From Plantactinospora mayteni (GTDB lineage: Bacteria > Actinomycetota > Actinomycetes > Mycobacteriales > Micromonosporaceae): DNA of 64,000 nt. Made by a program: the position numbers and the translations under genes. Location: contig NZ_BONX01000007.1 of NCBI RefSeq assembly GCF_016862935.1, positions 310,001 through 374,000 on the forward strand. Reading direction: 5' to 3'. The notes beneath the pieces are model-generated. The model did not search any database, was not told the DNA's origin, and saw nothing but the letters and a program-made list of their open reading frames with translations. Every line of letters begins with the position of its first letter. Position 1 is the stretch's first letter. Shown in pieces: positions 33,588 through 42,282 of this stretch.

Positions 33588-33730
33588 GAGTGACTCGGCA
33601 GGCCCGAGTGCGGCCCGCGTGACTCGGCAGGCCCCGCGTGACTTGGCCGGCCCACCCGCTCGGTCAACCCGCGTGCTCGGTCAACCCGCGCCCCGTGTGC
33701 TCGGTCAACCCGCGTGTTCGGCCAGCCCGG
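33588..33730. repeat. two interleaved short tandem-repeat arrays
   Basis: GTGACTCGGCAGGCCC-like units occur about three times (33590-33650), then GCTCGGTCAACCCGCGT-like units about four times (33659-33725). They fill the convergent gap before the YcnI-like gene. Confidence 0.8.
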
Positions 33731-33739
33731 CGGCAGGGC

Positions 33740-34621
33740 TCACTCGCGAAGCCGCCAGGCGCGTCCACCGCTCGTCGCCCGCTCGCCGGACGCCGCGTTC
33801 GAGGCCGCTGCCGGTTCGGCGGGCGTGTCGGACCCCGGCTCCGCCGAGGAGGCGTCACCGTCCGACCCGTTCGACGGGGTGTCCGCCCGGTCGGTGCCGG
33901 TGGCCGCCGACCGGGGGCGGCGGAGGTACAGCCAGGCGGCGACGGTCAGTCCGAGGATCAGCCCGACGACCAGGCCGGTGGTCAGCGAGCCGATGCCCTG
34001 GTCCGCGTCGTCCGCCGCCGCGTCGCTGTTCGGCGGCTCCGCGCCGGGCGCCGCCGGAGCGGTCGGGCCGGGCGCGGCGGCCGGCGGGGCCAGGGTCAGC
34101 ACCGGAGCCGGGAAGTCCGGCTGCGGCACCTCGGCCGAGGGCGGCTGGTTCCAGTTCGTCACGTGGCCGTCCGAGTACGTCTGCACCACCGCGAAGGTCA
34201 TCTGGTCGGTCTGCGGCATCGGGCCGAGCGAGACGACCAACTCGGCCGGGCCGCTGCCCGCCGGAGGCGCACCAGCCCGGGTCCAGACGATGCTGCCGAC
34301 CACCTCGGTGACCTGCCCGTGGTGGATCCCGCCGAGCGTCTGGTCGACCTTCCGCATGGTCATCCGGGGCGCCCACTGCGGGTCCGACATCGGGTACGTC
34401 TCCGCGACCGGAGCCGACTCCGGCATCAGCAGCTCCACCTTGGTGGTGTACGCCGGTGCCCGGTCCTCGGTGACCCGGAAGGTCAGCTTCGCCGCGTCAC
34501 CCTGTACGGCCTGCCCCGGCGTCACGGTCACGTCGGCGGTCGCGGCCCCGGCACCGAGGGTGGTACCCGCGATGGTGGCGGTGACCAGGGCGACGACCCA
34601 GCACATTGCCCTGCGACGCAC
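33740..34621 (-). CDS. YcnI-like (DUF1775) membrane-anchored copper protein
   Basis: A 293-residue protein. The GTG at 34621 follows AAAGGA. Signal peptide ends ATA, so the mature chain begins DVTVTPGQAV. The DUF1775 beta-domain (about 32-175) is followed by a Pro/Ala linker, a membrane helix (LTTGLVVGLILGLTVAAWLY) and a Ser/Ala-rich tail. Classical YcnI starts with His (HVTV) that forms a mono-histidine copper site; here that His is Asp, so copper binding may be weak or different. It diverges from a copper monooxygenase-like lipoprotein gene, which supports a copper-related role (inference). Confidence 0.8.
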   Translation of the reverse strand: MRRRAMCWVVALVTATIAGTTLGAGAATADVTVTPGQAVQGDAAKLTFRVTEDRAPAYTTKVELLMPESAPVAETYPMSDPQWAPRMTMRKVDQTLGGIHHGQVTEVVGSIVWTRAGAPPAGSGPAELVVSLGPMPQTDQMTFAVVQTYSDGHVTNWNQPPSAEVPQPDFPAPVLTLAPPAAAPGPTAPAAPGAEPPNSDAAADDADQGIGSLTTGLVVGLILGLTVAAWLYLRRPRSAATGTDRADTPSNGSDGDASSAEPGSDTPAEPAAASNAASGERATSGGRAWRLRE

Positions 34622-34747
34622 AGCGAAGTCCTTTCGTCCGGCCGATACTCCTGTAGTTCGGCTGTCGAGCGAAAAAGGTTCAACCAACGGGCCGGTATGT
34701 TACGCCGCCCGCTCGGCGTGTCTTCGCCCGTCGGTCGCGAGTTATCC

Positions 34748-34776
34748 TTGAAAGCGACGATTGTCGCGGATAGTTA
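34748..34776 (+). promoter_or_regulatory. promoter with inverted repeat for the copper lipoprotein gene
   Basis: TTGAAA (34748-34753) and TAGTTA (34771-34776) are spaced 17 bp. Between them GCGAC-GATT-GTCGC (34754-34767) is a perfect inverted repeat, well placed for repressor binding. Confidence 0.5.
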
Positions 34777-34811
34777 CCGGTCGCCCGGATCCTGCCTGGA
34801 GGTCCGACGTT

Positions 34812-36011
34812 ATGAAGAACGTGCATCCACGCGTACGCCCACTCGCCATCGTGGCCGCCTCGGTGGCTGCCGTCCTCCTCACCACCTCCTGTGGAGCCGA
34901 CCCGGACGCCGACCCGGCGCCAGCGGCGGCCTCCGCCTCCGCCTCCGCCGGCACGCACGGCGGACTGCACGGCACGGTCGACGTCCCACCGGCCGCGCCG
35001 CTGCGCTCCGGGGAGCGGTTCGTCAACCTGAACATGGCGCAGCCGTACCGGCCGTCGGCGCCGAACGGCGGCACCGACGAATACCGGTGCTTCCTGGTCG
35101 ATCCCGGGTTGACCGAGTCCGCGTTCCTGACCGGCAGCCAGTTCCTGCCGCAGAACGGCGACATGGTGCACCACGCCATCTTCTTCCGGCTCGACCCGGC
35201 GGAGGTGGCGCCGGCCCGCAAACTCGACGCGGAGACCCCCGGCGACGGCTGGACCTGCTTCGGAAACGCCGGGGTCGGCGACGCGGCCTGGGTGGCGCAC
35301 TGGGCGCCCGGCGTGAACGAGACACTGCTCGCACCCGGCCTCGGCTATCCGATGCCGCCGGGTGCCCAACTGGTGATGCAGGTGCACTACAACCTGATGG
35401 ACGTCCGGCCCGGCACCGACACCGACCAGTCCGGCATCCGGCTGCGCCTCGTCGGCGGCTCCGAGGAGGTGAAGCCGCTCTCCACCGTGCTGCTGCCGGC
35501 CCCGGTCGAGCTGCCCTGCGCAGCCAACGAGCGTGGCGAACTCTGCCAGCGCGAGGCGGCGGTCCGGGACGTGCAGCACCGGTTCGGCGCCGAGGCCGGT
35601 GCGCAGGCGGGGCAGCTCAACCAGCTCTGCAACCAGGGGCGTGCGCCGGCCGCCGGCAGCACCCAGCGCTGCGACTACCAGGTCAGAAGGGCCGGTGTGG
35701 TGCAGGCGGTCGCCGGCCACATGCACCTGCTGGGCAGCGCGATCAAGATCGAACTCAACCCCGGCACCCCGAAGGCGCGTACGCTGCTCGACATCCCGAC
35801 GTACAACTTCGACGAGCAGGCCAACCGGCCGCTGCCGCAACCGGTCGCGGTCAAGCCCGGCGACGTCTACCGCGTCACCTGCACCCACGACGTGACGCTG
35901 CGGCAGCGCCTGCCCCAACTGCGCAACCTGCCGCCCCGCTACGTCGTCTGGGGCGAGGGCACCAGCGACGAGATGTGCCTCGGCATCGTCGTCATGTCCC
36001 GGCCTGCCTGA
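34812..36011 (+). CDS. PHM/DBM-like copper type II monooxygenase lipoprotein
   Basis: A 399-residue lipoprotein with lipobox LTTSC (Cys27) and an Ala/Ser linker. Both copper sites of the peptidylglycine/dopamine monooxygenase family can be traced. His120 and His121 (MVHHAIFF) with His192 (MQVHYN) form one site; His303 and His305 (AGHMHLLG) with Met388 (SDEMCLG) form the other. In animals these enzymes hydroxylate peptides or amines with ascorbate; bacterial substrates are unknown. GGAGG lies about ten bases before the ATG. It diverges from the YcnI-like gene, and the promoter carries an inverted repeat. The protein would act outside the membrane. Confidence 0.85.
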   Translation: MKNVHPRVRPLAIVAASVAAVLLTTSCGADPDADPAPAAASASASAGTHGGLHGTVDVPPAAPLRSGERFVNLNMAQPYRPSAPNGGTDEYRCFLVDPGLTESAFLTGSQFLPQNGDMVHHAIFFRLDPAEVAPARKLDAETPGDGWTCFGNAGVGDAAWVAHWAPGVNETLLAPGLGYPMPPGAQLVMQVHYNLMDVRPGTDTDQSGIRLRLVGGSEEVKPLSTVLLPAPVELPCAANERGELCQREAAVRDVQHRFGAEAGAQAGQLNQLCNQGRAPAAGSTQRCDYQVRRAGVVQAVAGHMHLLGSAIKIELNPGTPKARTLLDIPTYNFDEQANRPLPQPVAVKPGDVYRVTCTHDVTLRQRLPQLRNLPPRYVVWGEGTSDEMCLGIVVMSRPA

Positions 36012-36083
36012 CCCTGCTCCGGTCCCGCCGGACGGTGCTCCGGCGGGACCCCTGTGGCCCGGCGACGGACAGCCGCGACCGGC

Positions 36084-39000
36084 TCAGGTCATCGTGACGT
36101 CGAGGGCGGCCGACCGGACGTCCGGCACCGGGTGCCGGCGCAGCCGGTGCAGCAGGTCCCGCCACGGTCGGCTCCAGCCGTACCGGCCGCCGGCCCGGGC
36201 CAGCGCCAGCGCGAAGAGCGCACCGGCCGGGTCGGGCCGGTCGGCGAGCCGGGCCGCCGCATCGAGCAGTACCGCCGCGGACCAGGTGCCCCCGCCGGTC
36301 GTCACCCGCCCGCCGAGGTGCGTGGCGAGCCGATCGGCCAGCGCCGGCCGGTCGGCGAGCAGTCCGGCCAACGCGGCGAGGTCCGCGACGAGTTCGTCGG
36401 GTACGGCGGTCTCCAGCCGGACGAGCTGCTCGAACAGCCAGCCGGCCGCCGGTACGAACTCCGGCTCGGCCGCGAGCAGCCGCGCGGCGGCCCGGACGTG
36501 CTCCCGATCCCGCTCCGGTCCCGCCGAGGCGGCCCAGCGGACCGCCGCCCGCACCAGCGTCTCGACCCGCCGCCGGGCCGGCCGGTCGGCGGCCGGTCCA
36601 CCCGGATCGGAATCCGCGCCGTCCAACCTGACCAGGGCCGCCAGCGCGGCGACCAGCGGATCGGCCGTCGGTGTGTCGAGCAGCCGGCCGACGGTGCCGG
36701 CCACGGTCGGCCAGATCTGCTCGCTGTCCAGGTCGGACACGGCCGCGACGACCACCGGGACGAGGTCGCCGGCCCAGGGCGCCCAGTCCGGCAGCCCGGC
36801 CCAGGCCGCCCTCGCCACGATCCGGTCGGGATGGCCGCAGGCCCGCACCACCAGGGCGGCGTACCGGCGGCGGTGCATCGTGGCGGTCGCCTCGGCCGGC
36901 TGGGCCAGCACGGCGAGCAGATCCTCCCGGCTACCGTCGGCGGCCTGCTCGACGATCTGCCAACACTCCGGCTGGTCCAGTCGCAGCCGGGCGGCGGAGA
37001 CGACGGCGGCCCGGACGTCGCGATGCTGGCCGTCCTGCCGCCAGGCGTCGTGCAGCGGTCCCATCGACTCCGGTCCGCCGAACCGGGCCAGCAGCCGGAG
37101 CGCCTCCTTGCGACCGGTCACCTTGCCGCGCCCGGTCGCGATCCCGCCGAGTATGCCCGGCAGCAGCGACGGCGCGACGAACCGTACGGCCCGACCGGCG
37201 GCGTACGTGGCGACCCGGGCTCGGTCGCCGTCGGCGTGGGCGAGCAGGATCGGCAGCGTCTCGGCGGGCCGGTCCGTCCAGGGCAGCGCCCCGAGCGCCG
37301 CCTCGGCGAGCCTGACGTTCGACGAGTCGACCCAGCCCGCGACGAACCGGTGGCCGTGTTCGGGCACCCGGGCGGCGGTGGCGATCGCGTGTGCACGGCT
37401 GTGTACCGGAGTTCCGGCGTCGGCGGCGACCCGGCTCAGCAGTTCCACCAGGGCACGTTGCTGACGCGGCAGCCAGCGCCCGGCGTACCGGGTCGACGGA
37501 GGTGTCCAGCGGGTGCCGGCGCTGAGGAACTTCCCGACGGGTACCGGGCCGGGCAGCACCAGGTCGAGCAGGTCGGTCCGACTGGCGGCGAGGACCTGCC
37601 ACACCTCGTCGATCAGTACCGTGGACAGGTCGACCCGGAGCACCTCGGCCACCCGGTCCGACCGGGTCGCCGGATCGTCGAGCCAGAGCTGCACCGCGTC
37701 CCGGAAGTCGGTCGAGACCACCTTCGGGTCGATCGCGCGGCGCAGCAGCCGTTGCAGTTCCGGCACGTGCCGGGCGCGCCGGCCCAGCATCCGGGCGACG
37801 GCGGCAACCGGCTGGTGGTTGCCGCGCTCGACGGCGCTGTCCAGCCAGGGCCGGATCGTCGTGACGAAGTCATGTTCCTGTCCCCGGCGCAGGCCGGCGT
37901 CGAGCTTCCCGAGCCACGGCAGCCGGCGGTCGCCGAAGAGCCGCTCGAGGGTGCGCAACGACCACTCGACCAGCGCCGGTCGGTCCGAATGGTGCCTCAG
38001 CACCGCGACCGCCAACTGGCTGAGCGCGTGGTGACTGGCCCCCGAGGCGTCCCGGGCCTCGGTGGTGTCCCGCACGATCCGGTCGAGCGTCCCGGCCGAT
38101 TCGGGGGTGAGCAGTCGAGGCATCGCGGCCAGCGCCAGCAGGGCTCGGGCCCGGACCGGATCCTGCTCGTTGCGGAGCAGGACCAATCGGTCGACGGCGT
38201 CGGCGACGGCGTTCGGGTCGCCGCTGCGCGCGGCGGCGGCCAGCAGTAGTTCGTAGCCGGTGGCCCGGTCGTCGGCGTCGGCCCGCCGCAGCGCCGCCGA
38301 CAGCGCCGGCTCGGCCTCCGGCCAGGGCAGGTACGCCGTGTACCGCAGCGTCTCGGCCTCGTTCTCGGCGATCTTCGGCAGCGCCAGGATGCGCCGCGCC
38401 TCCCGGTGCCGCCACCGGTGCGGTAGGACCGTCATCACCCGGTCGGAGATGACCAGGTGGGCGCTGTCCACCTGTGCCGTCGCGGCGTCGTAGAGCGTTC
38501 CCCGGTGCCGCGGCGGCAGTGCCGCCAACAGTTGGGCGAACGGGCCGTCGTCGTCCCGGAGCCGCTCGGCGAGCACGACCAGTTCGGCCGGGTCGCGTCG
38601 GCCCAGCCGGTCGAGCAGGGCGGCCGGCAGCGAGGCGCGCCGGAGCCATCTCGCCCGGGCGGGATCGGTGAGCAGCCGGAGCACCCGGGCCGGGTCGGCG
38701 GCGGCGAGCACGCCGTAGTCGGCGAGGTCGCCGGGGAGCCAGCCGGCCGGGGCGTACCGGTCGAGCAGGTCGAGGATCCGCCGTGGAGCGCGATCGGCAC
38801 ACCGGAGCACCTGGTCGCCGTCACGCCGCCACCACCGTTCCCGGGCCGGCGGGTCGAGCCCGGCCAGCACCTGGTCCGCGTAGCTGAGCACGATCTCCCG
38901 GTGCCGGCGGAGCAGACCGGACCAGTTGTCGATCGCGTGGTCGAGTTCGGGCAGCAGTCGCCGTACGGTCTCCGCACCGCAGCCGGGCAGCAGCCGGGCC

Positions 39001-39425
39001 GCCTCGATGTCGCCGTAGCGGCTGCGGACCACGTCGAGCAACGCCTCGGCCTCGCCGGTCCGGGACGACCGGGCGAGCGTCCGGCCGACCAGCCGGCGGG
39101 TCTGGGCCGACGCGTCGGCGACGAGCGCGGCCAGGCCGTCGGCATCGAGCCAGCCGGCCCGCAGTGTGGCCCGGATCGCGGTGGCGCGGATCGCCGGATC
39201 GGGGTCGACGAGCGCGACGGTGGTGCCGGCCCTGTCTCGACTGATCAGCGCCATCGTCAGCGCCAGGTGGCGCTGGTAGCGGTCTCCGTCGCGCAGTTCG
39301 GCCAGTACGCCGGCGAGGGTGCCGTCGCCGGCCAACGCCCGGACGGCCGGGGCCAGCCGACGGAGCCGTTCCGGGTACGGCAACGGATCCAGTTCGCGGA
39401 GCAACCGCTCGGTGGGAGTGGACAC
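36084..39425 (-). CDS. 1113-residue HEAT-repeat-like protein
   Basis: A very large alpha-helical protein made of repeated 30-40-residue helix pairs rich in Ala, Leu, Arg and Asp (for example VDPDPAIRATAIRATLRAGW, DVRAAVVSAARLRLDQPE). This is typical of HEAT/armadillo-like solenoids that act as scaffolds. No enzymatic domain, signal or membrane helix was seen. The GTG at 39425 is preferred because the deduced protein becomes well-behaved there; the frame continues upstream as Arg/Ser-rich background. It diverges from a DUF2726 protein over about 300 bp. The function is unknown; a partnership with that protein is inference. Confidence 0.75.
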   Translation of the reverse strand: MSTPTERLLRELDPLPYPERLRRLAPAVRALAGDGTLAGVLAELRDGDRYQRHLALTMALISRDRAGTTVALVDPDPAIRATAIRATLRAGWLDADGLAALVADASAQTRRLVGRTLARSSRTGEAEALLDVVRSRYGDIEAARLLPGCGAETVRRLLPELDHAIDNWSGLLRRHREIVLSYADQVLAGLDPPARERWWRRDGDQVLRCADRAPRRILDLLDRYAPAGWLPGDLADYGVLAAADPARVLRLLTDPARARWLRRASLPAALLDRLGRRDPAELVVLAERLRDDDGPFAQLLAALPPRHRGTLYDAATAQVDSAHLVISDRVMTVLPHRWRHREARRILALPKIAENEAETLRYTAYLPWPEAEPALSAALRRADADDRATGYELLLAAAARSGDPNAVADAVDRLVLLRNEQDPVRARALLALAAMPRLLTPESAGTLDRIVRDTTEARDASGASHHALSQLAVAVLRHHSDRPALVEWSLRTLERLFGDRRLPWLGKLDAGLRRGQEHDFVTTIRPWLDSAVERGNHQPVAAVARMLGRRARHVPELQRLLRRAIDPKVVSTDFRDAVQLWLDDPATRSDRVAEVLRVDLSTVLIDEVWQVLAASRTDLLDLVLPGPVPVGKFLSAGTRWTPPSTRYAGRWLPRQQRALVELLSRVAADAGTPVHSRAHAIATAARVPEHGHRFVAGWVDSSNVRLAEAALGALPWTDRPAETLPILLAHADGDRARVATYAAGRAVRFVAPSLLPGILGGIATGRGKVTGRKEALRLLARFGGPESMGPLHDAWRQDGQHRDVRAAVVSAARLRLDQPECWQIVEQAADGSREDLLAVLAQPAEATATMHRRRYAALVVRACGHPDRIVARAAWAGLPDWAPWAGDLVPVVVAAVSDLDSEQIWPTVAGTVGRLLDTPTADPLVAALAALVRLDGADSDPGGPAADRPARRRVETLVRAAVRWAASAGPERDREHVRAAARLLAAEPEFVPAAGWLFEQLVRLETAVPDELVADLAALAGLLADRPALADRLATHLGGRVTTGGGTWSAAVLLDAAARLADRPDPAGALFALALARAGGRYGWSRPWRDLLHRLRRHPVPDVRSAALDVTMT

Positions 39426-39531
39426 GGTGATCCATTCTGCCGACCCGCCCCGCCGGGCCGCGCCTGTATTTCCCGGTCCGCACGCTCGGCGACGAGCGCG
39501 GATCCGCCGGAACCGGGCCCGGCGCGACAAC

Positions 39532-39576
39532 GTCCACGATCCCGTGCGGTTCCTGGTCCACGATCCCGTGCGGTTC
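39532..39576. repeat. 21-bp direct repeat
   Basis: GTCCACGATCCCGTGCGGTT plus C occurs at 39532-39552 and again at 39556-39576, in the region between the HEAT and DUF2726 genes. Confidence 0.9.
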
Positions 39577-39726
39577 GCGCAGTTCCTGACCACGACGAGC
39601 GGGCGCGATCCCGGACGCACCTTCGTCGCCTCGAGGTGACCCGGACCGGCGACGCGCGGCCGGCGGCGGGTTCTTAGCATGGTGGGGATCTGCCGCCGGA
39701 CGGGCGGTGTCGGAGGCGGCGAGCGG

Positions 39727-40650
39727 ATGTTACGGACCAAGGGACAGATGGCAGAGACCGGTAGCGGCGGACGTCCGTCGACGCGATCCACCCGGCTTCC
39801 GGCCGAGCCGGCGGCACCCGGCGGGATCATCGAGCGGGCCGGTCGGATCGTCCGGCCCGACCAGCGGCTCGGCCAACTCGTGCCGCGCCGTCCCGAGGGG
39901 ATCACCGGCAACCAGTGGAACGCGGCCAGCCGGGGTCTCTTCGACTTCGTGGTCTCCGACCCGGGCGGCCAGGCGACGCCGTTCGCGGTGGAGTTGGTCG
40001 ACGCCAGCGTGCAGACCGCGCAGACGCAGCGGGACGACCGGATGAAGCACGCCGTCTGCGACGCGGTCGGCCTGGAACTGCTCCGGGTCGAGTCGGCGAC
40101 GTTGCAGCCGGGCACGCACGGCCGGCGGATCGTCGAGTACGTCATCGACGCCCGCGCCTTCCTGGCGGCGACCGGCGACCCCGCCGAGTACGCCGAACTC
40201 GCCCCGGACGCCCCGCGCAGCTACCGCGACATCATCGGTCGGCTGCCGGACGGCAACAGCGGGCACGTCAACGACCTCGGGGCGGTCGCCCGGTCGATCG
40301 CGGTGGACGCGTACGTCAACCGGGAGTTGGTCGACCCGATCCTGCGCAGCCTGCATCTGGACTGGAAGGACGGTCCGGCCGAGGGCTGGGCCTGGCTCCA
40401 GGTGCGCCCCGGGGCGTACCTCTTCGAGCGGGTCCGGATCTGGCAGCACCGCTTCTCCTGCGGGGTCGAGCCGGGCCGGCTCGCCGAGGACCTGGCGACG
40501 ATGGCGGTGGGGGAGCGGCTCCGGCTGCGCGAGAGCGTCGAGTTGCCGCTGACCGGCCGGGACCGGCTGGCCGGCGAACTCGACGGGGTGCGCGGGCGCC
40601 GGGACGAGCTGCTCAACCCGTACGCCTTCGAGCACGTCTCGTTCGACTAG
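39727..40650 (+). CDS. DUF2726 (PD-(D/E)xK-like) protein
   Basis: A 307-residue protein. The segment LFDFVVSD, then PFAVELVD, then DDRMKHAVCDAVGLELLRVE is the DUF2726 pattern, with Asp, Glu and Lys placed as in Vsr/PD-(D/E)xK nuclease folds. The rest (about 150-307) is an unassigned domain with WAWLQVRPGAYLFERVRIWQ. The ATG at 39727 follows GGAGG at seven bases; an ATG at 39679 is open but sits on a TAGCAT -10-like hexamer. It may bind or cut DNA, but no experiment-backed function is known to me. Confidence 0.7.
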   Translation: MLRTKGQMAETGSGGRPSTRSTRLPAEPAAPGGIIERAGRIVRPDQRLGQLVPRRPEGITGNQWNAASRGLFDFVVSDPGGQATPFAVELVDASVQTAQTQRDDRMKHAVCDAVGLELLRVESATLQPGTHGRRIVEYVIDARAFLAATGDPAEYAELAPDAPRSYRDIIGRLPDGNSGHVNDLGAVARSIAVDAYVNRELVDPILRSLHLDWKDGPAEGWAWLQVRPGAYLFERVRIWQHRFSCGVEPGRLAEDLATMAVGERLRLRESVELPLTGRDRLAGELDGVRGRRDELLNPYAFEHVSFD

Positions 40651-40759
40651 GTTCCGTTGTCCCACCCGACCCCTGTCCCGACAGCGGGTGCGTCAGTCGG
40701 CGGGGGTCTTGTCGCCATTGACTACCGTGGAGCCGAGACGATCAAGAGAGGTGTCGGTC

Positions 40760-41701
40760 GTGGCGGAGCGGACAGGGGACGACGAACCCGCCGAGCCGGC
40801 GGAGCCGGAACCGAGGAACGGCGGCGACGGTGGACGTCGTACCCGATCGGTCGGCGCCACTCTCGGCGCCGCGTTCATCGTGCTCGCCTCGGTCGCGACC
40901 TGGTATATCGACCACCGGGCCGGGTCGTTGGACGCCGAGCAGCAGGCGCGGGAGCGGACCCTGTTCGCGGAGGTCTGCGACGACCCCGTCCAGGCCGCCG
41001 CGCTCGTCATGAACACCCCGTCGCTCGCCAGCACCTGTCCGGCGGGCCTGCGTCACCTGCTGTCGATACCGGCGGACGAGGTCGATCCGGGACCGGAACT
41101 CCTGGACGCCTATCTGGACCGGCTCTTCACGTTGCTGGACGCGCGGATTCCCAGTGACGTCACGCCGTACCTCGACGCGCTGCACCGCGACGACGCCTAC
41201 CGCACCGGCCTCGACGAGCTGCACCGCAACGCCCGGCGGTGCGAGGTGCTCCTGCCGAGCGGCACTCCGCCACCGGCGGACCCTCGCCCGACCGGGAACT
41301 TCTGGGACGACTGGCAGCGGATCGAGGTCGTCCCGCAACCCCGGTCGGTACGGGCGACCGAGGCGCCGGACGGGCACGTCGTCGTCACGGCCCGGGTGGT
41401 CGACACGACGCCGGCCTGCCTGACCCGGCCCGGCCTCGAGCCGTCCCCGCCGCCCCGGTACGTCGGAACCACGGCGCTGACCCTGTCGTTCAGTACCGGC
41501 ACCGGCCCGAGCGGCGAACGGGTGTGGCTGCTCGACCGCCTCGACGCCTGCCCGGTCCGGCCGGATCCGCTGGCCGCGGAACCAGTGGTCGGCACGTACT
41601 CACTGACCCGGCGCCAGTCGATCCGGAACGACGTCTCCGACTCCCTCTTCCGCTACGCCGGCAGCACCTGTCCTGCGGCAACTCCCTCGGCCAGTAACTG
41701 A
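40760..41701 (+). CDS. single-pass membrane protein of unknown function
   Basis: A 313-residue protein with an acidic, Glu/Pro-rich start, one membrane helix (GATLGAAFIVLASVATWYI) near residue 35, and an exported domain of about 260 residues. Four or more Cys (for example FAEVCDDP, ASTCPAG, ARRCEVL, TPACLTR) may form disulfides outside. No enzyme motif was recognised. The GTG at 40760 follows GAGAGG; another GTG nine bases upstream is possible. Downstream gene is convergent. Confidence 0.65.
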   Translation: MAERTGDDEPAEPAEPEPRNGGDGGRRTRSVGATLGAAFIVLASVATWYIDHRAGSLDAEQQARERTLFAEVCDDPVQAAALVMNTPSLASTCPAGLRHLLSIPADEVDPGPELLDAYLDRLFTLLDARIPSDVTPYLDALHRDDAYRTGLDELHRNARRCEVLLPSGTPPPADPRPTGNFWDDWQRIEVVPQPRSVRATEAPDGHVVVTARVVDTTPACLTRPGLEPSPPPRYVGTTALTLSFSTGTGPSGERVWLLDRLDACPVRPDPLAAEPVVGTYSLTRRQSIRNDVSDSLFRYAGSTCPAATPSASN

Positions 41702-41716
41702 GCGGGAGCCGCAGCA

Positions 41717-42175
41717 TCATCGGGCCGCCGTCCGGGCCGCCGTCCGGGCCGCCCAGGGCAGTCCGACGACCAGCACGACCGCCGGCACCAGATGCAGGAC
41801 GGCGAGCCCGAGCCGCGCGGCCGGGTCGACGCCGCCGGCCGGCCCGAGCAACGAGATCCCGAAGGCGCCGACCGCGACGACGGTCCAGATCAGTCGCGCC
41901 CGGGTGGTGAACCGTTCCAGCAGGGCCAGCAGGCCCCAAGCGGCCAGCGCGGCGAGCACTGCGGTGACCGCGACGGCGACCGGGCCGACCTGGGTGACCG
42001 TGCCGCCGTTGCGGGCCGCGAGGTCGATGCCGGCGCCGTCGCGCAGTACGAAGAAGGCGGCCTCGGTGACGACGACGGCCGCGCCCACCACCCCGAGCCG
42101 ACGGGCACGGCGGGCGCGGCTGGCGCCCGGGTTCGCGGTGTGCTCGGTCCTGACGTTCGTACGGGTCTCTGTCAT
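41717..42175 (-). CDS. DUF6069-like four-helix membrane protein
   Basis: A 152-residue protein with a polar basic start (TETRTNVRTEHTANPGAS) and four hydrophobic helices, including GVVGAAVVVTEAAFFVL and VGPVAVAVTAVLAALAAW. This layout is that of the small actinobacterial DUF6069 membrane family. The ATG at 42175 is chosen over upstream open codons because the upstream part overlaps the promoter of the divergent kinase. The 3' end lies in a GCCGCCGTCCGG repeat. Function unknown. Confidence 0.7.
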   Translation of the reverse strand: MTETRTNVRTEHTANPGASRARRARRLGVVGAAVVVTEAAFFVLRDGAGIDLAARNGGTVTQVGPVAVAVTAVLAALAAWGLLALLERFTTRARLIWTVVAVGAFGISLLGPAGGVDPAARLGLAVLHLVPAVVLVVGLPWAARTAARTAAR

Positions 42176-42270
42176 GCCGTCGAGTTTGCGGACGGGCCGC
42201 CGGGCCGACATCGGTCCGGCCGTCTCCCGGCCTACGACTTTGGTCGGTGGTCGAGATCCCCACCCCGCTC

Positions 42271-42276
42271 TAGCCT
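42271..42276 (+). promoter_or_regulatory. leaderless promoter -10 (TAGCCT)
   Basis: TAGCCT is followed by exactly six bases and the ATG at 42283, with no ribosome site: a classic leaderless start. Confidence 0.65.
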
Positions 42277-42282
42277 GGCCGC

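Noticed and set aside
36054-38249. Plus-strand 731-codon frame opposite the HEAT-repeat gene
   Set aside because: Low-complexity Gly/Arg/Pro sequence. The minus strand shows regular helix-pair repeats and normal third-position GC.
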